Assembly: GCA_938007945.1 (NCBI GenBank)
Contig: CALLME010000122.1
Span: forward strand, 1 to 8,447
Reading direction: 5' to 3'
From: an uncultured Caulobacterales bacterium
GTDB taxonomy: Bacteria > Pseudomonadota > Alphaproteobacteria > Caulobacterales > Maricaulaceae
Length of the DNA stretch: 8,447 nt
Position numbers and translations under genes: made by a program. A model generated the notes under the pieces. The model saw only the letters and a program-made list of their open reading frames with translations, was not told the DNA's origin and ran no database searches. This document shows positions 1 through 6,399 of this stretch, piece after piece; the stretch's first letter is position 1; every line of letters begins with the position of its first letter.

Positions 1-631
1 CGTTATGGTCATGGGCCATGAAAAAGGGACTGATACAGAGACGCGGCTCAAGCATAATTTCGGCATGGCGCAGCCCGAAGGCTACCGCAAAGCTGTGCGC
101 CTTATGCAAATGGCGGAGCGGTTTAATATCCCTGTTGTCTCGTTTGTTGACACGGCTGGCGCGTTTCCAGGACGCGGCGCGGAAGAGCGCGGACAGGCCG
201 AAGCGATTGCGCGCGCTATTGACGTGGGGCTTGGTCTGAAAGTGCCGTTTATTTCTGTTATCACAGGCGAGGGTGGCTCTGGCGGCGCAGTGGCCATTGC
301 GACGGCTGATTCTGTGATGATGCTTGAACATTCTATCTATTCCGTGATTTCACCAGAAGGCTGCGCGTCCATTTTGTGGCGCGACGGCGCGAGGGCAGAA
401 GACGCTGCTAAGGCGATGAAAATCACAGCTAAAGACCTTAAAAAACTCGGCGTGATTGATAAGATTATCTCAGAGCCAGTCGGCGGGGCGCACCGCGCAC
501 CAGATGTGGCAATCAAGACTGTTGGTGCAGCTATTGTCAAAGAAATAGAGGCTCACGCAAAAAATGACGCCGCTACTCTAATAAAGCAGCGGCGTGAAAA
601 ATTTCTCAATATTGGACGCGCCTTGCTATAG
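1..631 (+). CDS. accA: Acetyl-CoA carboxylase carboxyltransferase subunit alpha (5' truncated by window edge)
   Basis: AccA pairs with AccD to form the carboxyltransferase that moves the carboxyl group from carboxybiotin-BCCP to acetyl-CoA, giving malonyl-CoA for fatty-acid synthesis in the cytosol. The reading frame is already open at base 2, and the first visible residues (MVMGHEKG at base 5) correspond to the middle of AccA, so about a third of the usual ~320-residue protein lies upstream. Family signatures are clear: [13 protein letters not shown] (visible residues 18-30), the [17 protein letters not shown] block (48-64), the glycine-rich GEGGSGGA oxyanion-type turn (88-95), and [15 protein letters not shown] (113-127). 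The C-terminus is normal, ending in TAG at 629-631. The next gene is convergent, so nothing in the window is co-transcribed with it. Identification is very secure; the true start lies outside the window. Confidence 0.96.
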   Translation, partial: VMVMGHEKGTDTETRLKHNFGMAQPEGYRKAVRLMQMAERFNIPVVSFVDTAGAFPGRGAEERGQAEAIARAIDVGLGLKVPFISVITGEGGSGGAVAIATADSVMMLEHSIYSVISPEGCASILWRDGARAEDAAKAMKITAKDLKKLGVIDKIISEPVGGAHRAPDVAIKTVGAAIVKEIEAHAKNDAATLIKQRREKFLNIGRALL

Positions 632-650
632 CTGGCGCGCCCTATTGGGC
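617..650. terminator. Hairpin cluster between convergent accA and torF-like gene
   Basis: Only 23 bases separate the two convergent stop codons. CGCGCC (617-622) can pair with GGCGCG (634-639) across an 11-base loop, and GCCC (639-642) can pair with GGGC (647-650) around TATT, followed by ATTATT on the + strand. The T-runs are short on both strands, so this is a weak bidirectional terminator candidate rather than a classical one. Confidence 0.35.
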
Positions 651-654
651 ATTA

Positions 655-1404
655 TTAAAATCCAGCAGAGATACCTGCGCCGAACCAAACAAGGCTGTCT
701 TTTGGATTGCCTTCGAGTGATTTTCTGAAGTTAAGCGCATCCTCTGAATTGAGCGCTAAGTTTGCGCCGACATAAGCGGATGTATTGTCAGACAGGGCGT
801 AACCGACGGCCGCTGACGCACCTGCATATTCATAGCTAAAGCCGTCACCATCGACGAGGCCAACTGTTGCGCCGAGATCAAGTGAAGTTTTGTCGTTCAT
901 TGGAATACTATGGCCGATGCCACCTTCGAGTGTGAACGCTTCGAGCGTAAGGTCATAATAAGCCGCGACAGATGGGGCGAGCGGCATATCAAAACTCGTT
1001 GCAAGAGACACTTCATATGTGCCTGCGCCGCCGCCTTCTGTTTCAAACAAGCTCCCGCCCTGTGGGTAGTGATAATATGTGATGCCCGCATCAACGCTAA
1101 CTGTGTCTGACAGACCAAAATTATATGAGGCGTAAAGGTCAATTTCGTCACCCGCCGCGATAGATGTATTGCCAAAGCCCGTTGACGCCCATGCGCCAAA
1201 TGTGAGGCTACCCACTGTGGCTTCAGCATAAGGTTGGATGGCTGTGTCGGCGAGGCTGACGCCGCGGAATACGTAATCTGTGACGATATCAACACCTGTT
1301 GAGACGCTCACGTCTTGGGCAGAAGCCGTATTCGGCACGGCAACCAGCGTCGTTAGAACTGCGGCAGCTGCGCTGGATTTTATAAGTCTAGTGAAAGCAG
1401 TCAT
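655..1404 (-). CDS. TorF-family putative porin / outer-membrane protein (Gcw_chp type)
   Basis: A 249-residue exported protein of the proteobacterial TorF/Gcw_chp family (putative porins; substrate unknown). Residues 1-29 form a signal peptide: a basic start with R6 and K9, an Ala/Val/Leu core, and a cleavage site after ASA at A29|Q30. The mature N-terminus carries the family hallmark, STGVDIVTDYVFRGVS (35-50), followed by alternating short strands rich in Gly, Ser and aromatic residues (VGSLTFGAWASTGFG, EIDLYASYNFG, VDAGITYYHYP), as expected for an outer-membrane beta-barrel. The last residue is Phe, typical of barrels inserted by the Bam complex. The start is supported by AAAGGGAGA at 1411-1419, six bases upstream of the ATG. 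It stands alone between convergent accA and divergent mnmC. Family membership is strong; transport function is not deducible. Confidence 0.88.
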   Translation of the reverse strand: MTAFTRLIKSSAAAAVLTTLVAVPNTASAQDVSVSTGVDIVTDYVFRGVSLADTAIQPYAEATVGSLTFGAWASTGFGNTSIAAGDEIDLYASYNFGLSDTVSVDAGITYYHYPQGGSLFETEGGGAGTYEVSLATSFDMPLAPSVAAYYDLTLEAFTLEGGIGHSIPMNDKTSLDLGATVGLVDGDGFSYEYAGASAAVGYALSDNTSAYVGANLALNSEDALNFRKSLEGNPKDSLVWFGAGISAGF

Positions 1405-1664
1405 TGGTAATCTCCCTTTGATCGTGACAAGGTATTTGGCACGGACGGCTGTTTTTGTTTCGTGAAGGTTTTGTGACGGTAAGCCACTCTCAAGACCATT
1501 TAAAAGCTCTCGATAATCTGATTATGGCTTTAATTGACCTGAAATTGTGCGATTAGCGACCTTTACGTCCCTAGATTAGTCATTGGGTAAAATGTTCTGA
1601 TTATTAAAGCTTTGGCAAAATATAATTTGCTTTAATTCCGCTGTTTGACGGCATAAAATGCGGC
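1405..1664. other. Divergent intergenic region between torF-like gene and mnmC
   Basis: This 260-base spacer must hold the promoters of both divergent genes. Apart from the Shine-Dalgarno of the torF-like gene (1411-1419) and a perfect TATAAT near mnmC (1621-1626), I see no convincing operator, RNA gene or small ORF. I could not pick a credible - strand promoter for the porin. Confidence 0.5.
1621..1626 (+). promoter_or_regulatory. Candidate -10 box of mnmC
   Basis: A perfect TATAAT ends 38 bases before the mnmC ATG, giving an expected transcript start near 1633 and a leader of about 30 bases. No good -35 hexamer is seen: TGATTA at 1598-1603 has the right 17-base spacing but a poor match. 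No clear Shine-Dalgarno lies before the mnmC start. Confidence 0.4.
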
Positions 1665-3443
1665 ATGAGTGCCCCAAAAAAATTAGACCCTGCCCAAAAA
1701 AAGGGCGCGCCCCCACGATTGACGCTGTGTCCTTCGCCGAATCTAGATTGGTCGCGTGATGGCACGCCGGCCTCGCAGGATTTTGATGACATTTATTTCA
1801 GCGTGGAAGACGGACTCGCGGAAACGCGCGCGGTCTATCTCAAAGCGTGTGGCCTGCCTGAGCGCTGGGCAGAAGACGGCTTTACGCGGGGGGGCTTTGT
1901 CATAGGTGAGCTTGGCTTTGGCACGGGTCTAAATTTCCTCGCGACATGGCAGATGTGGGAGCAGCATAAGTCTGCAAAAGGGCGGCTACATTTCGTCAGT
2001 GTTGAGAAATTTCCATTGAGCACTGAAATGTTGCGCAAGGCGCTTTCATCTTGGTCTGACAATTCGCCTGAACTTGGCCCTTATATCGCAAAGCTGATAG
2101 CGGCATGGCCAGACCGTGTGCGCGGGACGCATATCTTGCGTCTTAGCGATGACGTGACCTTGACGCTTATACATGACGATGTGCAGGCCGCGCTTTCGGG
2201 GCTGTCTATGCAGGCCGATGCGTGGTTTTTAGACGGTTTTACGCCCGCCAAAAATCCTGCGATGTGGACGAAAGAGGTGATGGCTCATGTTGTGCGGCTA
2301 TCAAAAGGTGGTGCGCGGGTCGGGACATTCACCGCCGCAGGGGCCGTGCGGCAGGCTCTTTCAGAGGCAGGGTTTGACGTTAGAAAGACAGACGGTTTTG
2401 GCCGCAAACGCCACCGCATTGAAGCCGTCATGCCCGTTCGAGAAACTTCGCCTCAGCCAGAGGTCCGCCCGATTATCATCGGCGCAGGTATAGCCGGATG
2501 CACGCTTTATGAGGCTTTCACGCGACGCGGGATAGCGGTCACTATAATTGATAGCGGCGACAACACCGCCGCGAGTGGGAATGTCGCAGCCATTGTCAAA
2601 CCCCGCCTTGATAGAAATGACAGTCCGCTCGCGCGTTTTGCGCTGTCGTCTTTCCTCTACGCCACGCGGTTTTATGACAGTCTTGATGCCGTGATCTCAG
2701 AAGGTGTCGACCACGCGCCGCAAACGCCAGAGCAAGTTGCGCGCCATGCTGACCTCGCTAAGTTGCCCGCCCTGTCGTCTGAACAGATGCAATGGACGGG
2801 TGAAATTATGCGCTTTCCAAGAGCGCAAGTGATTGACCCGCAGAAAGCAAAGCAGGGTTTGCTCGGCGGATGTGAAAATGTCAAAGCGACGGCGAAAGCT
2901 GTTTCTCGCGACGGTACGGGGCTAAGTGTTCTTGGCGAAAATGGCGAGGTCATCGCGCGAGGGACTCACATCATTTTCGCCGCAGGAGCGGGCGTGCGGG
3001 ATGTAGAGATGTTTGACGAATTGGAACTTCGCTATGCGCGCGGTCAAATCAACTGGGCGAAAAATGATGGCCTTGAAACGGCGCTGACTTATGGCGGCTA
3101 TGCTGTGCCTCTGGGCGATGAGCTTCTATTGGGCGCAACGCATGACAGATTAGAAGAGGGTACTAATCCTTACCAGACGCGCGAAGCGGATGATGTGCGT
3201 AATCAGCAAGGCTATCTCGCCGCCACAGGTCAGATGCTAACACCAAGCAAGCGGCCCTCCCGTGCGAGTATACGCGTCAATAGCAAGACAACATGGCCGT
3301 TTATAGCGCAGTTGGAAGAGGGCGTTGTCGCGTTCACAGGGCTAGGGTCGCGGGGGTTTGTCTTTGCGCCGCTAATGGCCGAGATGCTAGCTGCGGATAT
3401 GCTTAACGAGCCTGTCGTCTGGCCGCCCAAACTCAAGCGGTAA
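1665..3443 (+). CDS. mnmC: Bifunctional tRNA mnm5s2U34 biosynthesis protein MnmC
   Basis: MnmC completes the mnm5s2U modification at wobble uridine 34 of tRNAs. Its C-terminal FAD domain removes the carboxymethyl group of cmnm5(s2)U, and its N-terminal SAM-dependent MnmD domain methylates the resulting nm5(s2)U. The 592-residue product shows both halves. In MnmD (about 20-255) there is DFDDIYFSVEDGLAETR (39-55), the SAM loop GELGFGTGLNFLATW (81-95) and DAWFLDGFTPAKNPAMW (185-201). In the oxidoreductase half the FAD Rossmann motif is IIIGAGIAG (270-278), followed by the characteristic AASGNVAAIVKPRLD (302-316), and the C-terminus carries FTGLGSRGF (557-565). It is somewhat shorter than the E. 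coli protein (668 residues). The ATG at 1665 aligns with the family start, but no Shine-Dalgarno precedes it. Two A7 runs lie in the first 13 codons. It is probably monocistronic, with convergent psp-locus genes downstream. Confidence 0.96.
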   Translation: MSAPKKLDPAQKKGAPPRLTLCPSPNLDWSRDGTPASQDFDDIYFSVEDGLAETRAVYLKACGLPERWAEDGFTRGGFVIGELGFGTGLNFLATWQMWEQHKSAKGRLHFVSVEKFPLSTEMLRKALSSWSDNSPELGPYIAKLIAAWPDRVRGTHILRLSDDVTLTLIHDDVQAALSGLSMQADAWFLDGFTPAKNPAMWTKEVMAHVVRLSKGGARVGTFTAAGAVRQALSEAGFDVRKTDGFGRKRHRIEAVMPVRETSPQPEVRPIIIGAGIAGCTLYEAFTRRGIAVTIIDSGDNTAASGNVAAIVKPRLDRNDSPLARFALSSFLYATRFYDSLDAVISEGVDHAPQTPEQVARHADLAKLPALSSEQMQWTGEIMRFPRAQVIDPQKAKQGLLGGCENVKATAKAVSRDGTGLSVLGENGEVIARGTHIIFAAGAGVRDVEMFDELELRYARGQINWAKNDGLETALTYGGYAVPLGDELLLGATHDRLEEGTNPYQTREADDVRNQQGYLAATGQMLTPSKRPSRASIRVNSKTTWPFIAQLEEGVVAFTGLGSRGFVFAPLMAEMLAADMLNEPVVWPPKLKR

Positions 3444-3448
3444 GTTTT

Positions 3449-3509
3449 GCGCGCGGCAAAGCCTGCCGAGGCGAGAGAGAGCCCCACCTTGCAAGCCTAT
3501 GCCGCGCGC
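3449..3509. terminator. Long inverted repeat between convergent mnmC and the GIN-domain gene
   Basis: GCGCGCGGCA (3449-3458) is perfectly complementary to TGCCGCGCGC (3500-3509), 10 bp with a 41-base loop that holds a second small hairpin (GCCT 3461-3464 with AGGC 3469-3472). The right arm is followed on the + strand by TTTATC. It sits directly after the mnmC stop in the 122-base convergent spacer, so a bidirectional transcription-stop structure is the natural reading. The U-tracts are poor, so this could also be a 3'-end stabilising stem. Confidence 0.45.
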
Positions 3510-3565
3510 TTTATCCCCAATCGCGCTGTGGAGCACGAACGGGGACAAATCGGTAAGGGGTTTAA

Positions 3566-4546
3566 TTAATCGTCATATCTGGTGTCAGCGATTTTGACGT
3601 AAGAGCTGCCAGAGCTTTTGACCTCGCGCTCGCCTGTCGCGTTGTCTATTTCGACATTACCCGATCCAGAGGCCACGACTGTGACATCGCCAGCTGTGCC
3701 GCCAAATTCAATATTGCTCGACCCGCGAGAGGTGATCATAAGTGTTGGGGCGTCGCCGTCTTCAATCTCGACATCACCCGAGCCTGTCGCGGTAATAGAT
3801 ATGCGACCGTCTACACGTTGAGCGTCAAAATTTGAGCTGCCGCGTCCCTCATAGACCAGGTCGCCCAATAAGCTGTCAATTTCGATACTGCCAGAGCCAG
3901 TGCTTGTTACCTTTGCGTCGCCTTCAATATTCTCTGCGTCAAAATCACCTGACCCAGAGACTTTTATCACAGAGGTTTCTATGTCGCCTAAGCTCACATC
4001 GCCAGATCCTGAAATTTTCACATTGGCTGTTCTGGTGTTAAGCGCGCTAAAGTCGCCTGACCCAGAAACGCCGAGGATTAGCGGGCCATTAATGTTGCCA
4101 ATCTCAAGATCTCCGCAGCTTTTAACCTTGGCGTCGACTGAGCCGAAATCTTCGCCCGTGCCAAAGATTACACTGTCGCGGATTTCGAGATGGCTACCTT
4201 CTGGCACGATGATGTCGAGCTTTGGATAAGCGTCTAAGTCCTTATAGCCGCCCATCCGCTTGAACCAACTCTTACGGCCAAAGCTCAGCTCAATTTTACC
4301 GTTCACGGTCTTACAGCGGCTATTATCAATAATTTCATTGCCGTCGATAATGAGGCCGTTTTGGCGAATTTCGGTAATGTTACCTTTTTCACCGCTGACC
4401 GAAAAATCTTCGCCTGTTGTGATAGTCACCGTGCCGACAAAATCTTTGATCGAGAGGGTTTGCGACTCATCTGCGAAAGCGGGGGCGGATAAAAGCGCGG
4501 TCGAAAGTGCCGCAATGGATATAATTTTTTTCATCGCCGGTTTCAC
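3566..4546 (-). CDS. Secreted beta-solenoid protein, DUF2807/GIN-domain (Toastrack-like), Psp-linked
   Basis: A 326-residue exported protein (GTG start) or 322 from the ATG at 4534. The GTG overlaps the upstream TGA by four bases (GTGA), which suggests translational coupling; the ATG gives a cleaner signal peptide, MKKIISIAALSTALLSAPAFA, cleaved at A25|D26. Neither has a clear Shine-Dalgarno. From about residue 142 the chain consists of ten ~19-residue repeats, each with a Gly/Ser turn such as SGSGDF, SGSGDV or RGSSNF at 142, 161, 179, 197, 216, 235, 254, 274, 293 and 312, so it should fold as a right-handed beta-solenoid. Residues 30-140 form a less regular capping region; C78 and C144 could form a disulfide. 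DUF2807-type domains recur next to or fused with PspC in many bacteria. As the last gene of the psp operon it is likely a periplasmic or surface partner of PspC; the exact role is unknown. Confidence 0.85.
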   Translation of the reverse strand: MKPAMKKIISIAALSTALLSAPAFADESQTLSIKDFVGTVTITTGEDFSVSGEKGNITEIRQNGLIIDGNEIIDNSRCKTVNGKIELSFGRKSWFKRMGGYKDLDAYPKLDIIVPEGSHLEIRDSVIFGTGEDFGSVDAKVKSCGDLEIGNINGPLILGVSGSGDFSALNTRTANVKISGSGDVSLGDIETSVIKVSGSGDFDAENIEGDAKVTSTGSGSIEIDSLLGDLVYEGRGSSNFDAQRVDGRISITATGSGDVEIEDGDAPTLMITSRGSSNIEFGGTAGDVTVVASGSGNVEIDNATGEREVKSSGSSYVKIADTRYDD

Positions 4547-4770
4547 AATTTAATGTTTAGCGTTTTGCCGCTTGAAAGCTCAATTTTCAAAAGCGAGTCT
4601 GAGTTGGGGTCGAGCTTAAGCTGCGTTTCGCCGTTTTCACGAATGATATGGATGGGGCCAGCGGTCACTTCAAAATGGGCAGGCGTTGTCGGCGTAAGGG
4701 CAAGCGGTGTCGTCGTGCTTGCGCCAAGTGAGGCGGCGCTTGCGAGAATAATGGCAGTGGTCTTAATCAT
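4543..4770 (-). CDS. Small exported protein of the psp operon, function unknown
   Basis: I do not recognise a family for this 75-residue product. It starts MIKTTAIILASAASLGAS, a short signal peptide, followed by a Thr/Pro-rich segment (TTTPLALTPTTP) and a compact C-terminal part (HFEVTAGPIHIIRENGETQLKL and onward) that reads as four or five alternating beta-strands. The frame extends upstream to an ATG at 4788, but codons 2-6 of that longer version are the Shine-Dalgarno itself (AAAAGGAGAGAGA, 4773-4785), so the ATG at 4770, seven bases after GGAG, is the real start. Its stop overlaps the GTG of the GIN-domain gene, implying coupled translation and perhaps a physical partnership in the periplasm. 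It lies downstream of pspC behind a hairpin, so it may be expressed at a lower level than pspABC. Confidence 0.72.
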   Translation of the reverse strand: MIKTTAIILASAASLGASTTTPLALTPTTPAHFEVTAGPIHIIRENGETQLKLDPNSDSLLKIELSSGKTLNIKL

Positions 4771-4772
4771 GG

Positions 4773-4785
4773 TCTCTCTCCTTTT
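4773..4785 (-). promoter_or_regulatory. Shine-Dalgarno that fixes the start of the small exported protein
   Basis: AAAAGGAGAGAGA lies seven bases (from GGAG) upstream of the ATG at 4770. It overlaps the first codons of the longer in-frame reading from 4788, which argues against that longer start. Confidence 0.8.
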
Positions 4786-4802
4786 CATGATTATTTTAAA
4801 TG

Positions 4803-4826
4803 AGGCGCGCCTGGCACAGCGCGCCT
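4803..4826 (-). terminator. Hairpin after pspC (possible partial terminator)
   Basis: AGGCGCGC (4803-4810) is perfectly complementary to GCGCGCCT (4819-4826), an 8-bp GC-rich stem with an 8-base loop, just ten bases after the pspC stop. On the - strand it is followed by CATTTAAAATAAT, not a proper U-run. A leaky terminator or processing stem that lowers expression of the two downstream exported genes is plausible. Confidence 0.5.
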
Positions 4827-4836
4827 TTGAGGTTGG

Positions 4837-5298
4837 TTACAAGTCGCGGAACTCGCGGTTGAGCTTCCATTCTTTGCTTGTGATATTACGCTCCAAATCT
4901 TGTAGGCGCGTTTCAAGTGAGCGGTACTTTGACTTCACATCGCGAAAGCTCGCTGTGCGGACCGGCTCGCTTGGGTTCTCGCGGCGGGCGCGACGGGCCT
5001 CGCGGTACTCACGTATGTAAGGCGCGCGGGTGTCTTTGGGCACGAATATCCAGAGGATTGGATAGACGATGAGCGGGAAGCCCGTGAAGATAACTAGCAA
5101 GACAAAGATGATGCGAACGATTGTGTGGTCAAGGCCAATATAATCGCCGATACCTGAGCAGACCCCGCCAATCACGCCGTCGATTTTATTGCGGCGAAAC
5201 TTCTTGTGCGGTTCTGCATATTCATAGCCGTCATCTGACCAATCCCAATTCATATCATTGAGGGCGCGGTGGGTTTTGTTTTTATATCGTTTTGTCAT
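4837..5298 (-). CDS. pspC: Phage shock protein C, envelope-stress membrane sensor
   Basis: PspC is an inner-membrane protein that with PspB senses envelope damage and recruits PspA. The 153-residue product (from the ATG at 5298) has a cytoplasmic N-terminus, then the PspC domain: FRRNKIDGVIGGVCSGIGDYIGLDHTIVRI in short blocks (about 34-63), a hydrophobic segment with FVLLVIFTGFPLIVYPILWIFVP (65-87), and a charged tail with RLQDLERNITSKEWKLNREFRDL-like residues (131-153), resembling the E. coli tail that ends in an LERYVTS-type segment. The frame opens at 5328, but GGAGAGG at 5304-5310 is five bases before the ATG at 5298 and would be internal to the longer form. It overlaps the 3' end of pspB by 17 bases, so the two are probably translationally coupled. 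Confidence 0.93.
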   Translation of the reverse strand: MTKRYKNKTHRALNDMNWDWSDDGYEYAEPHKKFRRNKIDGVIGGVCSGIGDYIGLDHTIVRIIFVLLVIFTGFPLIVYPILWIFVPKDTRAPYIREYREARRARRENPSEPVRTASFRDVKSKYRSLETRLQDLERNITSKEWKLNREFRDL

Positions 5299-5527
5299 CA
5301 TTACCTCTCCAGTTTGGGACTTCATCATCTAGAATGCGCTCTAGGACGTTGACGCGTTGGTCCAGAATGTCTGCGATTTTTGACATTTGCTCGAGTTCGG
5401 CGATTTGGTCGCCACTCATATGATCCATCATACGTTCTTTGTGTTTGAAATAGTTGCTGATGATAATCATGCTAAAGACTGCGACGATTCCAACTATTGG
5501 AATCATTAAGGCGATTATACCTTCCAT
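5282..5527 (-). CDS. pspB: Phage shock protein B, small membrane partner of PspC
   Basis: An 81-residue protein, close to the 74 residues of E. coli PspB. It starts with one transmembrane helix (IIALMIPIVGIVAVFSMIIIS, about 4-24), then a basic boundary (HKERMM), and a cytoplasmic coiled-coil/zipper segment (QIAELEQMSKIADILDQRVNVLERILD, 41-67). The C-terminal ERILDDEVPNWR (63-74) matches the conserved ESILDAEHPNWR end of enterobacterial PspB very well. PspB works with PspC to relay membrane stress to PspA. A GAGAGAGAGA purine run (5534-5543) upstream is a weak ribosome site. It is separated from pspA by a 133-base spacer holding a large stem-loop, and overlaps pspC. Confidence 0.93.
   Translation of the reverse strand: MEGIIALMIPIVGIVAVFSMIIISNYFKHKERMMDHMSGDQIAELEQMSKIADILDQRVNVLERILDDEVPNWRGNDDKTI
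5304..5310 (-). promoter_or_regulatory. Shine-Dalgarno of pspC inside the pspB 3' end
   Basis: GGAGAGG sits in the last codons of pspB, two bases before one ATG (5301, out of frame with pspC) and five before the ATG at 5298, the better-spaced pspC start. Confidence 0.75.
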
Positions 5528-5553
5528 AATAAATTCTCTCTCTCTTTAAGGGG

Positions 5554-5625
5554 GCTGTTCGGTTCGCCCAGTTTTCCGTCCTGTGAGGGGGGAGGACAGG
5601 GATCGAAGGGGGCGAACCGTTCAGC
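5554..5625 (-). ncRNA. Large stem-loop between pspA and pspB (mRNA processing element or possible 3'UTR-derived sRNA)
   Basis: CGGTTCGCCC (5560-5569) pairs perfectly with GGGCGAACCG (5610-5619), and after a TT/TT internal loop GCTG (5554-5557) pairs with CAGC (5622-5625). Inside the 40-base loop CCTGT (5580-5584) pairs with ACAGG (5596-5600). Read on the - strand, the sense of the psp mRNA, the apical loop is CCTCCCCCCTC. No U-tract follows, so it is not a simple terminator. It could set different pspA and pspBC levels by stabilising the pspA 3' end, or be released as a C-rich-loop small RNA. The structure is clear; the function is inference. Confidence 0.5.
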
Positions 5626-5660
5626 GGATGTTAAGTGGTCTCTATTCACCTAACTTTATT

Positions 5661-6353
5661 TTATTTGCTTGCCATCTTAGTGACTTTTTTCACTGACTTG
5701 TTCAGGCTTGCTTTGAGGGCTTCAAGTTCCGCGTCAATCGCGTCATTAGCTTCAAGCTCTGCAAATTGGCTCTCAAGGCTCTCGCCCGCACCAAGGTCAA
5801 AGGCTTCGACATGGGCTTCAAGCTCGTCCACTTTGCGCTCCATCCGCTCATAGCGGGCGAGGGCATCGCCGACGCGGTTGTCTGTCATGGCCGTGCGCAT
5901 CTTAATCTGGCTCTTGGCGACTGTACCGCGCATCATCAGTGCTTTGTGTTTAGCGCGCGCCTCATCAAGCTTGGTTTGTAGCTTTGAGAGGTCAGCGTCA
6001 GCTTTGGCGACAGCTTCGTCGAGCACGTCAATCTCAGAGAGCACAACTTCACTCATATTCTCAGCTTGCTGCTTGGCTTGTAATGCGCCGCGGGCAAGGT
6101 CTTCGCGGTCTTTATTCAGCGCGATTTCGGCTTTTTTGGCCCATTCCGCTGCGCGCTCTTTATACGCCTCAGCTTTGCGGGCGAGCTCTTTGCGCTCTGC
6201 GATATTGCGGGCGGCGTCTGTACGCACCTCGACAAGTGTGTCTTCCATTTCTTGAATGATAAGACGTGCAATCTTTTCTGGGTTTTCAGCTTTGTCGATC
6301 ATAGAATTCAAGTTTGAATTGATGATGTCACCCATGCGAGAAAAAATTCCCAT
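5661..6353 (-). CDS. pspA: Phage shock protein A (PspA/IM30/ESCRT-III superfamily)
   Basis: PspA is the effector and regulator of the Psp response. It inhibits PspF in unstressed cells, then oligomerises on damaged inner membrane to limit proton leakage. The 230-residue product begins MGIFSRMGDIINSNLNSMID, the membrane-binding amphipathic helix, followed by the conserved AENPEKIARLIIQEMEDTLVEVR boundary with P25 where it is found in E. coli PspA. The rest is charged coiled-coil, with runs such as RNIAERKELARKAE and the conserved LQTKLDEARAKHKALMMR around 123-141, and a C-terminal helix ending in VKKVTKMASK. Length is normal for the family. The start is fixed by AGGAG at 6361-6365, seven bases before the ATG. 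It follows a small frameshifted gene by 46 bases and precedes pspB. Confidence 0.96.
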   Translation of the reverse strand: MGIFSRMGDIINSNLNSMIDKAENPEKIARLIIQEMEDTLVEVRTDAARNIAERKELARKAEAYKERAAEWAKKAEIALNKDREDLARGALQAKQQAENMSEVVLSEIDVLDEAVAKADADLSKLQTKLDEARAKHKALMMRGTVAKSQIKMRTAMTDNRVGDALARYERMERKVDELEAHVEAFDLGAGESLESQFAELEANDAIDAELEALKASLNKSVKKVTKMASK

Positions 6354-6360
6354 AATGTAA

Positions 6361-6365
6361 CTCCT
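6361..6365 (-). promoter_or_regulatory. Shine-Dalgarno of pspA
   Basis: AGGAG read on the - strand, seven bases before the pspA ATG at 6353. Confidence 0.8.
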
Positions 6366-6399
6366 GTTTAGTTAGGCCCCAATTTCGTTGTGGTTGGGA

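Noticed and set aside
897..1295. A 132-codon - strand frame inside the torF-like gene
   Set aside because: It is out of frame with a gene that has a signal peptide, ribosome site and family motif; its product has no recognisable features.
3600..4130. Regularly spaced DNA repeats of about 57 bases
   Set aside because: They are the codons of the 18-20-residue solenoid repeats, diverged in sequence and in frame, not a CRISPR array.
3618..4229. Open frames on the + strand opposite the solenoid gene
   Set aside because: They are Ser/Pro-rich shadows of its Gly/Ser repeats; the sense product has a signal peptide and family signatures.
5635..6259. Open frames on the + strand opposite pspA
   Set aside because: They are antisense shadows of the repetitive coiled-coil codons of pspA, with low-complexity Ser/Ala-rich products and no ribosome sites.
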